Source: Smithella sp. M82
GTDB taxonomy: Bacteria > Desulfobacterota > Syntrophia > Syntrophales > Smithellaceae
Reading direction: 5' to 3'
Length of the DNA: 64,000 nucleotides
Assembly: GCA_001683985.1 (NCBI GenBank)
Contig: MAEO01000044.1
Coordinates: 43,891 to 107,890 of the forward strand
Each line of letters starts with the position of its first letter. Within the stretch, counting starts at the first letter, position 1. The position numbers and the translations under genes are program-made. The notes beneath the pieces were generated by a model. The model saw only the letters and a program-made list of their open reading frames with translations. It ran no database searches and was not told where the DNA came from. Shown piece after piece: positions 55,901-64,000 of the stretch.

Positions 55901-56659
55901 AAGTTACCGCTGGAAGATTTCCGGCATGAATTCAAAGTCGACAACGGTTTTGCCTCTCCTCTGAATTTCCTGGATGCAGTTTTGGGAAAAGCAATTGATG
56001 AGCTTACACGGCCGATAGACGCCATTCGCCATCAGGCCAAAACTGTTACGGTTGGTACAACCCGCAAAGAAAAAGCATTAAAAGGAATTATCTTTGATTT
56101 ACTGGAGCGACTTAACTTTTCCTTCAAAGATCTGACTTATAAAAACGTTATGACTGTGAGCAGGATACAACCTGTAGTTTCAACTGTGCGTGGTTATACA
56201 ATATATGACATCAACAATCTTGATGCACAAGGAAATCCCGCAGAAGATTCTACGATTTCCATCGTAAAAAAAGAAGGGGTAGCCAGCCAGATGACATCAC
56301 GTACAGAAACTTCCAAGCTGTTGATGGGAACAAAAAGAACCATCGTCAGCGCCGGCCACGTTTATATTGGTAAAGGTAAAGCAGACGGAGCTTCAATAGT
56401 AGTTTTACCTCTGCGTGGCAAAAATGATTTTGTCGCTAATTTGCTTTTACTTCATGTGGACTACAATGAACTTCTGCCGGTTGCCGGAAAGAAGGAAGTT
56501 TTAGGCTACCGTTACAACGACATCAGAAATCTGGTCAATGAATATAATATCAACTGGGATGACGCTTATTTGGAAAAATTTCCAATTGCTGATTTGTTCA
56601 GCGAACCGGTGGAAACTCTGGCTTGGCGAATTAAGCAGCTGGTCATTACAAATAATTAA
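52922..56659 (+). CDS. Giant GlmS-like protein (Ntn amidotransferase + two SIS domains + C-terminal extension)
   Basis: 1245 residues, about twice the length of GlmS. NCGFAGL at Cys48 resembles the Ntn nucleophile motif, preceded by a 47-residue leader; about 170 helical residues separate it from NALNRLEVRGRDSAGLQIV (215-240). HTRWASVGSITEENCHPV (near 335) and LNGDIDNYPALYNELE continue the amidotransferase. SIS1 has IPITQSGTTTDTNRAVA and VASTKAFYSQIIAGQ (about 615-770); SIS2 starts WAIVGSGPNKAAADEIR (790-910). The GlmS tail DQPRNLAKSVTVE is replaced. About 320 extra residues follow. It likely uses glutamine ammonia on a sugar phosphate; the substrate may not be fructose-6-phosphate. Coupled to the beta-helix gene. 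Confidence 0.8.
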   Translation: MFVVRMFNTIKTMGRFLAVYKVFVGKNPASVSSPAIIFFPLMTSRLNCGFAGLMTFQPGKKITDLTEDLELAVLWEKIKNFGLKNALTGKITAEKYLDGLETLCSMEKITLELKQESKQEFLFFQTGRYKKLLSLVEKMKLFLAEEENILEDKATKFSSADLEIINSRLILFKDILWILEKDILANFAKIFDLSSAEKISEIKPATFKKYRQINLLLNALNRLEVRGRDSAGLQIVFTLKKEKDMENILLKLKEKSLYEDYLMRIKEGDLLNGSIRIASAISGSAKKGPTISFTYKTFSIVGELGRNVSDLRQTIKKDEILQYFASLDTSCETALVHTRWASVGSITEENCHPVNNYKSNKVSPIFPYYPESTAHLNVILNGDIDNYPALYNELEIDKEPINPEVTTDTKIIPLQIEKYLKQGENLTESFRLAVNDFEGSHAIAMTSDLEPGKFFLALKGSGQSIYVGINADQYMFSSELYGLVEVMPHFIKMNGEINASGENTVTGQIFILDQNSSGKLEEIKACYYDGAQITLNESFLQKAEITTRDIDRGNYPHFFLKEISESAVSIKRTLRGKYRIVTDKNSSQQVIFNLGTNIVPAAVQSGLKKGSIKNIIVIGHGTAAVAGTVVADAFDHYLKDKNINITSRLASELSGFLLKEDLSDTLVIPITQSGTTTDTNRAVAMANERGASVISIVNRRQSDITAKSHGVFYTSDGRDIEMSVASTKAFYSQIIAGQVLALFIAQLLGSRSDDYIAARLRNLEAAPQLMARVFAGRDQISASVKKTSAKNFWAIVGSGPNKAAADEIRIKLSELCYKTISSDIVENKKHIDLSAEPLILVCAAGNPAQVMEDIVKEVAIFKAHKAAVVVFTEEDDHRFDKIADAVIYIPAARMPLPVILNTMAGHLWGYYAACGINEEAISFKEFRNNLSLAIAKQDKNNYSLFEKMSDGSLRQIINKFYKSFSHHRNEGAFTLLSVKTISDLILLLKYAAGKLPLEDFRHEFKVDNGFASPLNFLDAVLGKAIDELTRPIDAIRHQAKTVTVGTTRKEKALKGIIFDLLERLNFSFKDLTYKNVMTVSRIQPVVSTVRGYTIYDINNLDAQGNPAEDSTISIVKKEGVASQMTSRTETSKLLMGTKRTIVSAGHVYIGKGKADGASIVVLPLRGKNDFVANLLLLHVDYNELLPVAGKKEVLGYRYNDIRNLVNEYNINWDDAYLEKFPIADLFSEPVETLAWRIKQLVITNN

Positions 56660-56726
56660 AGTTTATTGCCGAACTTGCGGTGGAAGAGCTTGATTTTTAC
56701 ACTCATAAACACCTGAATAGCATTGA

Positions 56727-58550
<1,824 letters not shown>

Positions 58551-58817
58551 TATCTGGAAGTATATAGGAGGCTTATTTATATAAATAAAAAGCATTATGT
58601 CAAGAAAATTTAATTATTTTTAGTAGATTTTTGTGGCAAATTTATAGTTATCCTTAAAATACAATAAGATACGTAAACACAACATTCCAGTTTGTGCTTG
58701 ACAGCTCCCAATAATTAAGCTAAGCAACAAAACCCTATTTAGCAGAATTCAAATATTACAAACTAAGCAAGGTAATATTTAACAAAAATTAAACAAATTA
58801 AATTCAGGAGGATACTT

Positions 58818-59081
58818 TTGGCAACACACAAATCAGCAGAAAAACGTGATCGGCAGAACAAAAAACACCGCGCACGCAATGTCGCCGCCAAATCTGCACT
58901 AAAAACAAAAATTAAATCAGTCATTGAAAACGTGAACAACAAAAACAAAGAAAAGTCTATTAATGCTCTTAAGGCTGCTATCCCAGCACTGAATAAAGCA
59001 GCCGCTAAAGGCTTAATTCATAAAAGAAATGCTGCACGAAAAGTTTCCCGATTGGCCAAAAAAGTCAACGCTGTTCAATAG
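58818..59081 (+). CDS. rpsT: 30S ribosomal protein S20
   Basis: 87 residues beginning MATHKSAEKRDRQNKKHRARN, with the basic helical repeat and the HKRNAARKVSRLAKK ending typical of S20. The start is TTG 58818 preceded by GGAGGATACT at ideal spacing. TTGACA (58698-58703) may be its -35 box, but the -10 is weak. S20 binds 16S rRNA early in assembly. Confidence 0.98.
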   Translation: MATHKSAEKRDRQNKKHRARNVAAKSALKTKIKSVIENVNNKNKEKSINALKAAIPALNKAAAKGLIHKRNAARKVSRLAKKVNAVQ

Positions 59082-59099
59082 TGAGACACCAATTTCAAA

Positions 59100-59280
59100 A
59101 GTGTATAACCTAAATACCCTAAAGGGCGCCATGGGGCACTATAGGTGTATTGAAATTAATTAGTTGTAATGCTTCAGAAGCAAAGCGCACTGAAGTTTGT
59201 CGGTCGAATTATCCAATAGCCAAAGGTTATTGGAAACTATCCCCGAAACGAAGCGGATGGGATTTACACAATTATCGCAA
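59100..59280. repeat. Dispersed repeat family C, copy 3, with hairpin after rpsT
   Basis: 59165-59275 contains GAAGCAAAGCGCACTGAAG, GTCGGTCGAATTATCC, CCAATAGCCAAAGGTTATTGG (a palindrome) and CCCCGAAACGAAGCGG. Just before it AATACCCTAAAGG...TATAGGTGTATT forms an imperfect hairpin soon after rpsT. No gene lies in 59082-59383. Confidence 0.55.
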
Positions 59281-59383
59281 TAAATAAAATATAATATAAA
59301 CATTTCTTTCCTCACAAGAATTAATTTTTTGTATTTGCTTTGTCTTCAAGAATCATTTAGAAATCAATCCAAAGAGCATTATT

Positions 59384-60115
59384 ATGAGGCAAAGAAAATA
59401 CAAATCATTGTACGGCGATTTAATAGTAGAAATCGGTCGCCTGTTTATTAACAAACCTTACAAAGGTGGAACACTTGATAACGTCGGCAAAGAAAAAATG
59501 ATTGTCAACGTATCGGCCTTTGATTGCACTACTTTTGTGGAAACTGTTTTAGCGCTTGCCCGATGCGTCGCTGACGGAAAAATTTCACACAACCAATTCA
59601 TGAGAAATTTGAAACTTATACGTTACCGCCAGGGAAAAATTAACGGCTATTCTTCCCGCCTGCATTATTTTACCGACTGGTTACGCGATAATGAACAAAA
59701 AAAAATTTTAAAAGATGTATCGATAAGCCTTGATGGCAAACCTAAGCACAAAAAAATTAATTTCATGACTTTTCATCGCGAAATGTATCCTGCTTTACAA
59801 AACAAAACGCAACTTGCCAAGATGGCGTTGATTGAGAAGAAACTTTCCGGCAAAACTTTCTCTGTAATTGGAAAAAATAAAGTAACCATGCAAAAAGCAA
59901 AAATACTTAATGGCGATATCATTGCATTTACCACAAATCAGGAAGGACTGGACGCGGCACATGTAGGTTTTGCTGTATGGCAGAAGAAAAACCTTCACCT
60001 GCTTCACGCCTCCAGCAAAGAAGGCAGTATAGTAATTTCCCCCCAAACGCTCATTACTTATCTGAAGTTCAATAGGAACCTCACCGGCATCATCGTCGCC
60101 CGCCCATTATTTTAA
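59384..60115 (+). CDS. DUF1460 (amidase-like, NlpC/P60-related) protein
   Basis: 243 residues. FDCTTFVETVLALAR carries the putative catalytic Cys48 and LDAAHVGFAVW the His, a pattern of the DUF1460/N-acetylmuramoyl-L-alanine amidase-like family. A region LLHASSKEGSIVISP follows. Such proteins hydrolyse peptidoglycan fragments. No signal peptide is evident, so it may act on recycled muropeptides in the cytoplasm, or the start may lie upstream. It is convergent with the M15 peptidase gene. Confidence 0.8.
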   Translation: MRQRKYKSLYGDLIVEIGRLFINKPYKGGTLDNVGKEKMIVNVSAFDCTTFVETVLALARCVADGKISHNQFMRNLKLIRYRQGKINGYSSRLHYFTDWLRDNEQKKILKDVSISLDGKPKHKKINFMTFHREMYPALQNKTQLAKMALIEKKLSGKTFSVIGKNKVTMQKAKILNGDIIAFTTNQEGLDAAHVGFAVWQKKNLHLLHASSKEGSIVISPQTLITYLKFNRNLTGIIVARPLF

Positions 60116-60149
60116 AAACTACAGATTACACCGATTTCAAATTTAAGAT

Positions 60150-60228
60150 GATATCAAGGCAAAGAGGAAGATGCTCCCCGGCATGCGCCGGGCAAGCTTC
60201 GCCAACAAAGGCAGACGAATGAAAATTA
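60150..60228. repeat. Dispersed repeat family B, copy 4 (short)
   Basis: Shares ATATCAAGGCAAAGAGGAAG, GATGCTCCCCGGC, CCGGGCAAGCTTCGCCAAC and GGCAGACGAATG with the family; the interior GGCATGCGCCGGG palindrome recalls family A. It lies between convergent genes. Confidence 0.5.
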
Positions 60229-60235
60229 ATTATTA

Positions 60236-60796
60236 TCATGGTTTTTCGAAATGATGATAATCCTTCGGCTGGTCAAAATTCCCACCCCAGCGCCAGCCGC
60301 GTTTTAGAAATTCCTCAACTATGGGATGGTCTGCGGCAAGAGTTCCCCTTTCTCCAAGACGGTATTTCGCACCCTCTGGAGCGATGATCCCATTGGGATA
60401 AATAACCGGATTTTGCACAGGATTGATATCTATCGCTTTCCCCAGAGAATGCATCGATAATTTCGTTGTTCCTGAAATAACCCTGAAGTTGAAAGAAGAA
60501 GAATTATTATCCGCCATGGAACTATAATCATCCCACTGGTAAGCAACTATGGGAATAACTTTTCCGATGGGAAATAGAATTTTCTCAATAAAGTTAAATA
60601 TCTCATAAACATCATCTTCCAGTTCCTGATTGACGATAATTTGCCCCTGATGCTTTCTGCCGTCAAAAGAATAATAGCAGACATCAATAAGCGATAAGAG
60701 ATCAATGATTTCCGGCGGCGCAATTGTTCCTTCTATTGCATCGGAAAAGCTCATGGAGCTGTCTATAATAGTTTCTTCCGTAAAAAACATTTTCAA
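60236..60796 (-). CDS. M15-family D,D-/L,D-carboxypeptidase-like peptidase
   Basis: 186 residues. [13 protein letters not shown] (about 114-126) holds the zinc ligands His and Asp, and DYHHFEKP at the end the last His and the active-site Glu/Asp of M15 peptidases. This family cuts peptide crosslinks of peptidoglycan (VanY/Csp-like). There is no signal peptide in the predicted start. Its start overlaps the end of the glycosyltransferase fusion gene by 4 bases, indicating joint translation. Confidence 0.85.
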   Translation of the reverse strand: MKMFFTEETIIDSSMSFSDAIEGTIAPPEIIDLLSLIDVCYYSFDGRKHQGQIIVNQELEDDVYEIFNFIEKILFPIGKVIPIVAYQWDDYSSMADNNSSSFNFRVISGTTKLSMHSLGKAIDINPVQNPVIYPNGIIAPEGAKYRLGERGTLAADHPIVEEFLKRGWRWGGNFDQPKDYHHFEKP

Positions 60797-63198
60797 TTTC
60801 CTTTTATAATTTCTTTAATAATTGAATTCATCATCTTTCCCGACAGCGACACTTCCCTGTAAATTTTACGAATGGCATCATAATCCAGGCAATTATAATT
60901 ATCCGGGAGCGGCGCTATAACAACGCCTGCCATATCAACGGCTCCAGGCGAAATAAAAATTCTCCTTTCGTCTTTTGCAAAATAGGAATCCGGACGGTGT
61001 TTCCGACGCAGAAAAACAGCCAGCCGCCATCGATCACCGGAATAATCGCAAATTATGTTAACCATCGGTTCATCGCTTATCTTCAGAATTTTCTGAATTG
61101 TCATCAGCAAATTTAAAAATTGTTCGTTTAATTTCTCTGCACTTTTCGATTCCAGCAGAATTACAGAACGATCAAAACTTTCCCACCGACCGTATCTTAC
61201 AAAAGAGTTTCCGTTAATCGGCAACAGCTTTTTAAATTCCCCCCAAAAAGGAATTCTGCTTTTCGGAACCGCCTGAAAATGCAGATGATCGGGAGCGGAT
61301 GCGCCGCAGGCCGGACCGTTGTAAAGAACAGCATATTCAGAAGAAAAATCGGCAGCCAACTGCAAAAAAGAAAGCAGAGATGGCGCTATTTCCTGCGGTT
61401 CGTGTTTAAGCGTAGATATTGTAAAATGATTTTTGAAAATCGGCACCGGATTGCAAAGAATCAAATACTTGCTTCTGTATAAAATTCCTCTCTGCTCGAC
61501 CGGCAAATTGTCCTGACATAAAAAGCATGGTCTGGCCTTTATCGATCCCGCATCAACTGCGGCACCGCTGTTTATCGCACGAGCCGGATTATACTGCAAA
61601 ACAACCCTGTAACTTCCGCCGGGGAGCTCTCTGGTCTGAACGGATGCCAGGCCGCCACAGGCCTCAGCGAATCCCGGCCAATTTTTCTTTTGTTCCTTTA
61701 AAAGATTCAGGCACAGATCTTTTAATGATTTTTGCTTTTTTCCCGGATATTCGGCAAAAGTTCTATTTTCCAAATCTTTGTTTCTTTTATTCAAGTTCTG
61801 CCGTTCCCGGATTTCCAGGGAACGAAGTTCATCTTTGTAAAAATCGTTGCGGTTCTTATTTTCAATGGAAAGTTCGGCATCAGTGTTACCTTTCCAGCGG
61901 CGGCACCAGTATAAATTTTCATAAATCCTGCCGATTTTATATTCACGGGTAATTCTCAAAGCCACGGCGTAATCCTCACCATAACTGACATTGGGAAAGC
62001 CAACCCGGCGGATAACGGATAAATCAAATGCCCGTGGAGCACCCATGCCGTTGACACGCAAAAGATTATTGTGGCCGTTGGTCTGCGTCCATTCACGGTG
62101 ATCAATGAAACCGGGTGGAATTTTCTTCAGCTTCTCACTGACAATCGTGTATGAACCGACAACCATAGCGTATTCCCCTGTGCGCATGACATCTACGATT
62201 CTTTGCAATGTCTTTGGCGAACTGTATAAATCATCAGAATCAAGTTGAACGACATAGCGTCCGCAATACGGCGAAAAGATTGCCTCGTTCCAGCAACCGC
62301 CGATTTCTAAATCGTGACGTGCAGGAATAATATGACGAACATGAGGATATTTGTCGGCGAATCTCTTCAAGATATCCGTAGTTCCATCCGTAGAATGATT
62401 ATCAACGACGATAATATTAAACGGAAAATCGGTTTTCTGTTTCAGAGCGCTATCCAAAGCATCGGCAATCGTCTTTTTACGGTTAAGTACGGGAATGACA
62501 ATGCTTGCTTTCCATTGAAAGTTATCCTGCTCCTTGTCCGTCCTTTCTGTGCGCGGCAAAAGATATGCCCCGATGCGCTTCAAATGATTCGTGGCGATTT
62601 TTTCCAATTTTTTTTGACGAAGGAAATTTTCTTTGGCGATATAATCAAAATGCGCTTCCATTTTTTTACAGGTTTTTTTTATCTCTTGCTTATTTTCTGC
62701 GGACATAATGTACAAGAATTCTGCAATATGAATTATTTTATGATCAATGGAAACTTTCAGGCGCAATTCATACAAAGCTGTATCGGCATCAGCAGAAAGA
62801 GAGTCGTATTTCTGTAGACTTGATTTGATTGCCGCACAAGAAAATAAAAACAGATGTCCGAAATTAAAATCGTCGCGGATGCTGCCCGCCTGATAATCTA
62901 TGAGAGGATGTTCAACCAGCTTATTTCCGTCACGCACAATAAAATCTGAATAAATCATGCCGGCTTGATTAGTCTCGGCAGCACCAATGAATTCACGTAA
63001 AGACACTTTATCAATAATAATCTTTTTATCGGCATCCATTACCAGCAAATATTTGCCTGATATTTTTTTCAGATATGAGGAAATACTTTTTATTTCCTGA
63101 ATAGTATTTTGATTGGGAAAAAAGAAGTCCATTGCTTCTTTTTCATCATTGATGGCCAGAAATAGAAATCGGCCGAATTTTCGGACTGAAGGGGTCAT
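60793..63198 (-). CDS. Glycosyltransferase 2 fused to a HIT-like (DUF4922) domain
   Basis: 801 residues. Residues 1-215 are GT-A-like in pattern ([20 protein letters not shown]) without a clear active site. Residues 232-430 are a GT2 domain: [45 protein letters not shown] (DxD) and [11 protein letters not shown]. Residues 530-800 form a HIT-like/DUF4922 domain: [14 protein letters not shown], then [14 protein letters not shown] with the HxHxQ motif of nucleotide transferases and hydrolases. The combination suggests glycan synthesis together with activated-sugar phosphorolysis or hydrolysis. The substrate is unknown; a polysaccharide or glycolipid role is inference. Confidence 0.82.
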   Translation of the reverse strand: MTPSVRKFGRFLFLAINDEKEAMDFFFPNQNTIQEIKSISSYLKKISGKYLLVMDADKKIIIDKVSLREFIGAAETNQAGMIYSDFIVRDGNKLVEHPLIDYQAGSIRDDFNFGHLFLFSCAAIKSSLQKYDSLSADADTALYELRLKVSIDHKIIHIAEFLYIMSAENKQEIKKTCKKMEAHFDYIAKENFLRQKKLEKIATNHLKRIGAYLLPRTERTDKEQDNFQWKASIVIPVLNRKKTIADALDSALKQKTDFPFNIIVVDNHSTDGTTDILKRFADKYPHVRHIIPARHDLEIGGCWNEAIFSPYCGRYVVQLDSDDLYSSPKTLQRIVDVMRTGEYAMVVGSYTIVSEKLKKIPPGFIDHREWTQTNGHNNLLRVNGMGAPRAFDLSVIRRVGFPNVSYGEDYAVALRITREYKIGRIYENLYWCRRWKGNTDAELSIENKNRNDFYKDELRSLEIRERQNLNKRNKDLENRTFAEYPGKKQKSLKDLCLNLLKEQKKNWPGFAEACGGLASVQTRELPGGSYRVVLQYNPARAINSGAAVDAGSIKARPCFLCQDNLPVEQRGILYRSKYLILCNPVPIFKNHFTISTLKHEPQEIAPSLLSFLQLAADFSSEYAVLYNGPACGASAPDHLHFQAVPKSRIPFWGEFKKLLPINGNSFVRYGRWESFDRSVILLESKSAEKLNEQFLNLLMTIQKILKISDEPMVNIICDYSGDRWRLAVFLRRKHRPDSYFAKDERRIFISPGAVDMAGVVIAPLPDNYNCLDYDAIRKIYREVSLSGKMMNSIIKEIIKGN

Positions 63199-63247
63199 AT
63201 TTATCGGTTAAATTAACTCGCGTTATCACTCTCTACAAGAGATTATA

Positions 63248-63340
63248 TGTCGCTTCGAACCCCGTTTTATCGGGGTGAGAAGTCTTATTTTATAATTGTT
63301 TGAGATTCCTCACCCCGACACGTCGTGATTCGGAATGACA
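63248..63340. repeat. Dispersed repeat family A, copy 5
   Basis: Starts TGTCGCTTCGAACCCCG and ends TTCGGAATGACA, with CCCCGTTTTATCGGGG and CCCCGACACGTCGTG inside. It fills the gap between the glycosyltransferase fusion and the LptE gene, far from the other copies. Confidence 0.75.
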
Positions 63341-63390
63341 TTCTTTACTATTATGAATCAGTCTGCGCGCCGGTGTGACATTAATAAATG

Positions 63391-63927
63391 TTAAAATCCC
63401 GACATCATCAGGTTAAAGGCTTTTTCTGCCATATCATTGGCCAGTTTCCTCAAAGCCTGTCTCCTGGCAGAAGGAAGCAGATTAATGTCATCATTGAGTA
63501 CATAATCAACCGATTGCGTCATATTATCCGTGCTCCAGATTATTTTGCTGTTTGCAGTATCTTCAAAAGATAGATTAAGTGTAATTACCGCCCGTTCTTC
63601 CGCCGCCAGACCACTTTTAACATAGGAAAGCGGCAATGTATTAAGATTGAGAATCTTCCCTCGAACTACTGCATCTGCGTCATCTGCGCTGGACACTATT
63701 TTAAAACGGCCGTTTTGAATAAACTGATTAATAAACGCTGTTCGGAAATAGTTTTCTATTTCCGACTGTGCCGTTTTGTTGCTAAATGATTCTACGTAAA
63801 CTTTTTGGATATGTTTATCAATGGACTCTCCGCGGGAAGTAAACGAATAACCACAGCCGAATAAAACAGCGCAGGAGGCACAGACGATTGCAATTCTAAG
63901 TCCCAGATTGATTTTCTTTCTTTTCAC
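63391..63927 (-). CDS. lptE: LPS-assembly lipoprotein LptE-like
   Basis: About 178 residues from GTG 63927 (a GTG 12 bases upstream is possible). A signal peptide ends in the lipobox LFGCGYSF, so the Cys becomes lipidated. YVESFSNKTAQSEIENYFRTAFINQ and LNLSFEDTANSKIIW match LptE/RlpB, the plug of the outer-membrane LPS exporter LptD. AGAGGTG lies at a good distance before GTG 63927. The final 60 bases of the window may carry the 3' end of an upstream gene but cannot be identified. Confidence 0.85.
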   Translation of the reverse strand: MKRKKINLGLRIAIVCASCAVLFGCGYSFTSRGESIDKHIQKVYVESFSNKTAQSEIENYFRTAFINQFIQNGRFKIVSSADDADAVVRGKILNLNTLPLSYVKSGLAAEERAVITLNLSFEDTANSKIIWSTDNMTQSVDYVLNDDINLLPSARRQALRKLANDMAEKAFNLMMSGF

Positions 63928-64000
63928 TCGAAAATGCACCTCTAATATATTGATTTAATTATATATGGTAAAAACTGCACTCATGGTTCCCCAGGAAGCC

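Overview
The window looks like a chromosomal segment of a Gram-negative, strictly anaerobic bacterium, most likely a deltaproteobacterium (Desulfobacterota, possibly Syntrophales). Seen directly: a complete division and cell wall (dcw) cluster whose MurE carries the DNPR motif of diaminopimelate-adding enzymes, outer-membrane genes (LolA-like, LptE-like, OmpA-like), six radical SAM proteins, a high-molecular-weight rubredoxin and SelB. The taxonomic placement is inference from gene content and moderately AT-rich base composition.

Layout. (1) 1-9426, minus strand: a lipid-type biosynthetic cluster. It has a partial ketosynthase, two paralogous radical SAM enzymes, two acyl carrier proteins, a FabZ-like hotdog protein, a FabA-like dehydratase, a B12-binding/radical SAM protein of the type seen in ladderane-like clusters, a small membrane protein and a NodB-type deacetylase. 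A GIY-YIG gene, a frameshifted membrane gene and three families of dispersed repeats interrupt it. (2) 10107-12173: rubredoxin/flavin reductase fusion and an OmpA-like protein. (3) 12294-13982: a B12/radical SAM protein. (4) 14014-31088, minus: the dcw cluster mraZ-rsmH-ftsL-ftsI-murE-murF-mraY-murD-ftsW-murG-murC-murB-ftsQ-ftsA-ftsZ without ddl, driven by a near-consensus promoter with three 10-bp-phased MraZ-type boxes. (5) 31302-46573: housekeeping genes (mltG, ruvX, selB, YhaM-like nuclease, acyl-CoA synthetase, nadD, proA, patatin, a PflA-like radical SAM protein, LolA, branched-chain aminotransferase, yifB). (6) 46844-49610: a broken locus where a PAS sensor gene runs into the 3' part of a methyltransferase gene. 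(7) 50146-59081: moaC, a small membrane protein, a Fis-like regulator, a left-handed beta-helix protein translationally coupled to a 1245-residue GlmS-like protein, pyrG, a GGDEF remnant and rpsT. (8) 59384-63939: a DUF1460 amidase-like protein, an M15 peptidase, a glycosyltransferase/HIT-like fusion and LptE.

How the genes fit together: the left cluster has the parts of a discrete type II fatty-acid-synthase-like line (ketosynthase, two carriers, two dehydratase-fold proteins) plus three radical SAM enzymes that could modify the acyl chain. The centre supplies peptidoglycan precursor synthesis and septation. The right end holds cell-envelope and sugar-amine functions. No tRNA, rRNA, CRISPR array, transposase or prophage gene was recognised. 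Short interspersed repeats (TGTCATTTCGA...TCGAAATGACA and two others) fill most gene-free stretches, and several gene remnants show past deletion.
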